Of a stretch of DNA of 33,293 nucleotides, positions 32,600 through 33,293 are shown piece by piece. The notes below the pieces were generated by a model, which ran no database searches, had not been told where the DNA came from, and was given only the letters and a program-made list of their open reading frames with translations. Origin of the DNA: Chitinophagaceae bacterium (GTDB lineage: Bacteria > Bacteroidota > Bacteroidia > Chitinophagales > Chitinophagaceae); NCBI GenBank assembly GCA_947474815.1, contig CANJJU010000013.1:1-33293 (forward strand), written 5' to 3'. Made by a program: the position numbers and the translations under genes. Position 1 is the stretch's first letter; each line of letters starts with the position of its first letter.

Positions 32600-33293
32600 T
32601 TAGTTAGACTTGATATCAATTGTATCCTTATCTCCACCCCCAACTTCACAGTTAGTAGTGATTCTGTCTTCCGTAATACCTCCTTGACGAACAAGGAAAT
32701 CTTTAGCAGCATCTAATCTTTTCTGGCAAGTTGCCTGAGCTGATTTTGACGCTTCAGGATATCCATTAAGAGTGATGGTACATTTAGGACTTGCTTTCAA
32801 TTTAGCAGCCACTGCACTTAGCATTGCTTTTGCGTCTTTGCTTAAGCTAGCTCCTTTAAATGAAAGACTTGGATAGTCTGATGGACATTCTGCTACTCTT
32901 GGATTTTTGCAACATTCTGGATCTGGGCATTTACCCACTCCATCTGCATTAACAGGCTGACACTCTGTAGGAGTAATCAATTGCTTATCGCTATAATCAG
33001 GAACACCATCGCCATCTGTATCATTAGAAACACCATGAGAATCAACTGGAGCTCCTTCTGGAGTGTTTGGTTCGCGATCTAACTGATCAACAACCCCATC
33101 ACCATCAGCATCATCAAAAGTTTGTTTAGGGAATTTAGTATGTCTTGGATTGTTAATTTCTCCATAAGCATAATCCAAAGGATTTAACCACCAAAGTGGC
33201 TCAACAGATTTTGAACCTAAGTTGAAGTTTAATCCCAATGAAAGATAATTATAAGAATCCCAGTTTGGCGTTAAAGCAGCGTCTCCAAGAGGA
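32600..33293 (-). CDS. OmpA-like outer-membrane protein with thrombospondin type 3-like repeats (partial, 5' end outside window)
   Basis: The reading frame is open to the window edge; the track's start is an internal TTG. Codons upstream of it give PLGDAALTPNWDSYNYLSLG, probably the last strands of an N-terminal beta-barrel. Then come Ca2+-binding DxDGDGVxD repeats (DADGDGVVDQLD, DTDGDGVPDYSD), a cysteine-rich linker (CPDPECC) and a C-terminal OmpA-like domain of about 95 residues. That domain is unusual: the peptidoglycan motif GHTD is replaced by GYPE, and eight cysteines lie in the last 120 or so residues. An intrinsic terminator follows. It is likely an abundant surface or outer-membrane protein tied to the cell wall only weakly or differently. 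Confidence 0.85.
   Translation of the reverse strand, partial: PLGDAALTPNWDSYNYLSLGLNFNLGSKSVEPLWWLNPLDYAYGEINNPRHTKFPKQTFDDADGDGVVDQLDREPNTPEGAPVDSHGVSNDTDGDGVPDYSDKQLITPTECQPVNADGVGKCPDPECCKNPRVAECPSDYPSLSFKGASLSKDAKAMLSAVAAKLKASPKCTITLNGYPEASKSAQATCQKRLDAAKDFLVRQGGITEDRITTNCEVGGGDKDTIDIKSN

Overview
The window is a stretch of chromosome from a Bacteroidota bacterium, most likely a member of the Chitinophagaceae (Sediminibacterium-like); the family level is inference. The signs are low G+C DNA, promoters of the Bacteroidota type (TAnnTTTG) with no Shine-Dalgarno sequences, the bamD - Rpb6-type omega - coaBC - porD operon with a type IX secretion assembly protein, Bacteroidota-only families (DUF4954, DUF4296, DUF4835/PorD), a long C-terminal tail on ribosomal protein L17, and short lipoprotein signals. 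No phage, transposase, CRISPR array, tRNA or rRNA gene was seen. Almost all of it is core metabolism and information processing.

Layout. 1-814 (-): 5' part of an SDR-type L-threonine dehydrogenase, cut by the window edge and absent from the ORF track. 889-4212 (+): kdsA and a mitochondrial-type aconitase, each followed by a hairpin-forming octamer repeat; a small SET-domain protein lies convergent to aconitase. 4791-10401 (+): mgtE, glmS and a large DUF4954 beta-helix protein. 10416-15745 (-): the alpha ribosomal operon infA-rpmJ-rpsM-rpsK-rpsD-rpoA-rplQ, a terminator, then carA-aroQ. rpmJ (38 aa) is missing from the ORF track, and infA needs its start trimmed. 15829-18531: an unknown lipoprotein (+), an OmpA-family protein (-) and tgt (-). 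18620-20421 (+): a membrane glycosyltransferase and rsmG. 20358-25468 region (-): pepP, pssA, purS, rsmI and an M1-family peptidase in one tight cluster. 25770-27374 (+): pckA. 27386-32460 (-): bamD, rpoZ-like omega, coaBC, porD, a DUF4296 lipoprotein and the two subunits of a 3-oxoacid CoA-transferase. 32600-end (-): the 3' part of a large OmpA-like outer-membrane protein.

How the genes fit together. There are envelope genes (kdsA for Kdo, glmS for amino sugars, pssA for phospholipid, bamD and porD for outer-membrane and T9SS assembly, two OmpA-like proteins), central carbon genes (aconitase, pckA, 3-oxoacid CoA-transferase, threonine dehydrogenase), and translation genes (alpha operon, rsmG, rsmI, tgt).

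The most interesting signals are in non-coding DNA. The 88-nt gap before rpsD can form a compact H-type pseudoknot 11 nt upstream of the start codon, a candidate S4 autoregulatory site. Further hairpins sit in the rpsM-rpsK and rpoA-rplQ gaps. An intrinsic-terminator-like hairpin sits 8 nt upstream of the coaBC start. Four GCTAAT/ATTAGC hexamers at 21-23 bp spacing lie between pepP and pckA. A family of degenerate GTTGAGTY/GTTTAGNN octamer hairpins flanks aconitase. Several genes (kdsA, the glycosyltransferase, bamD) have a perfect -7 element so close to the ATG that their mRNAs may be leaderless or nearly so. I did not find a clear new defence or mobile system.
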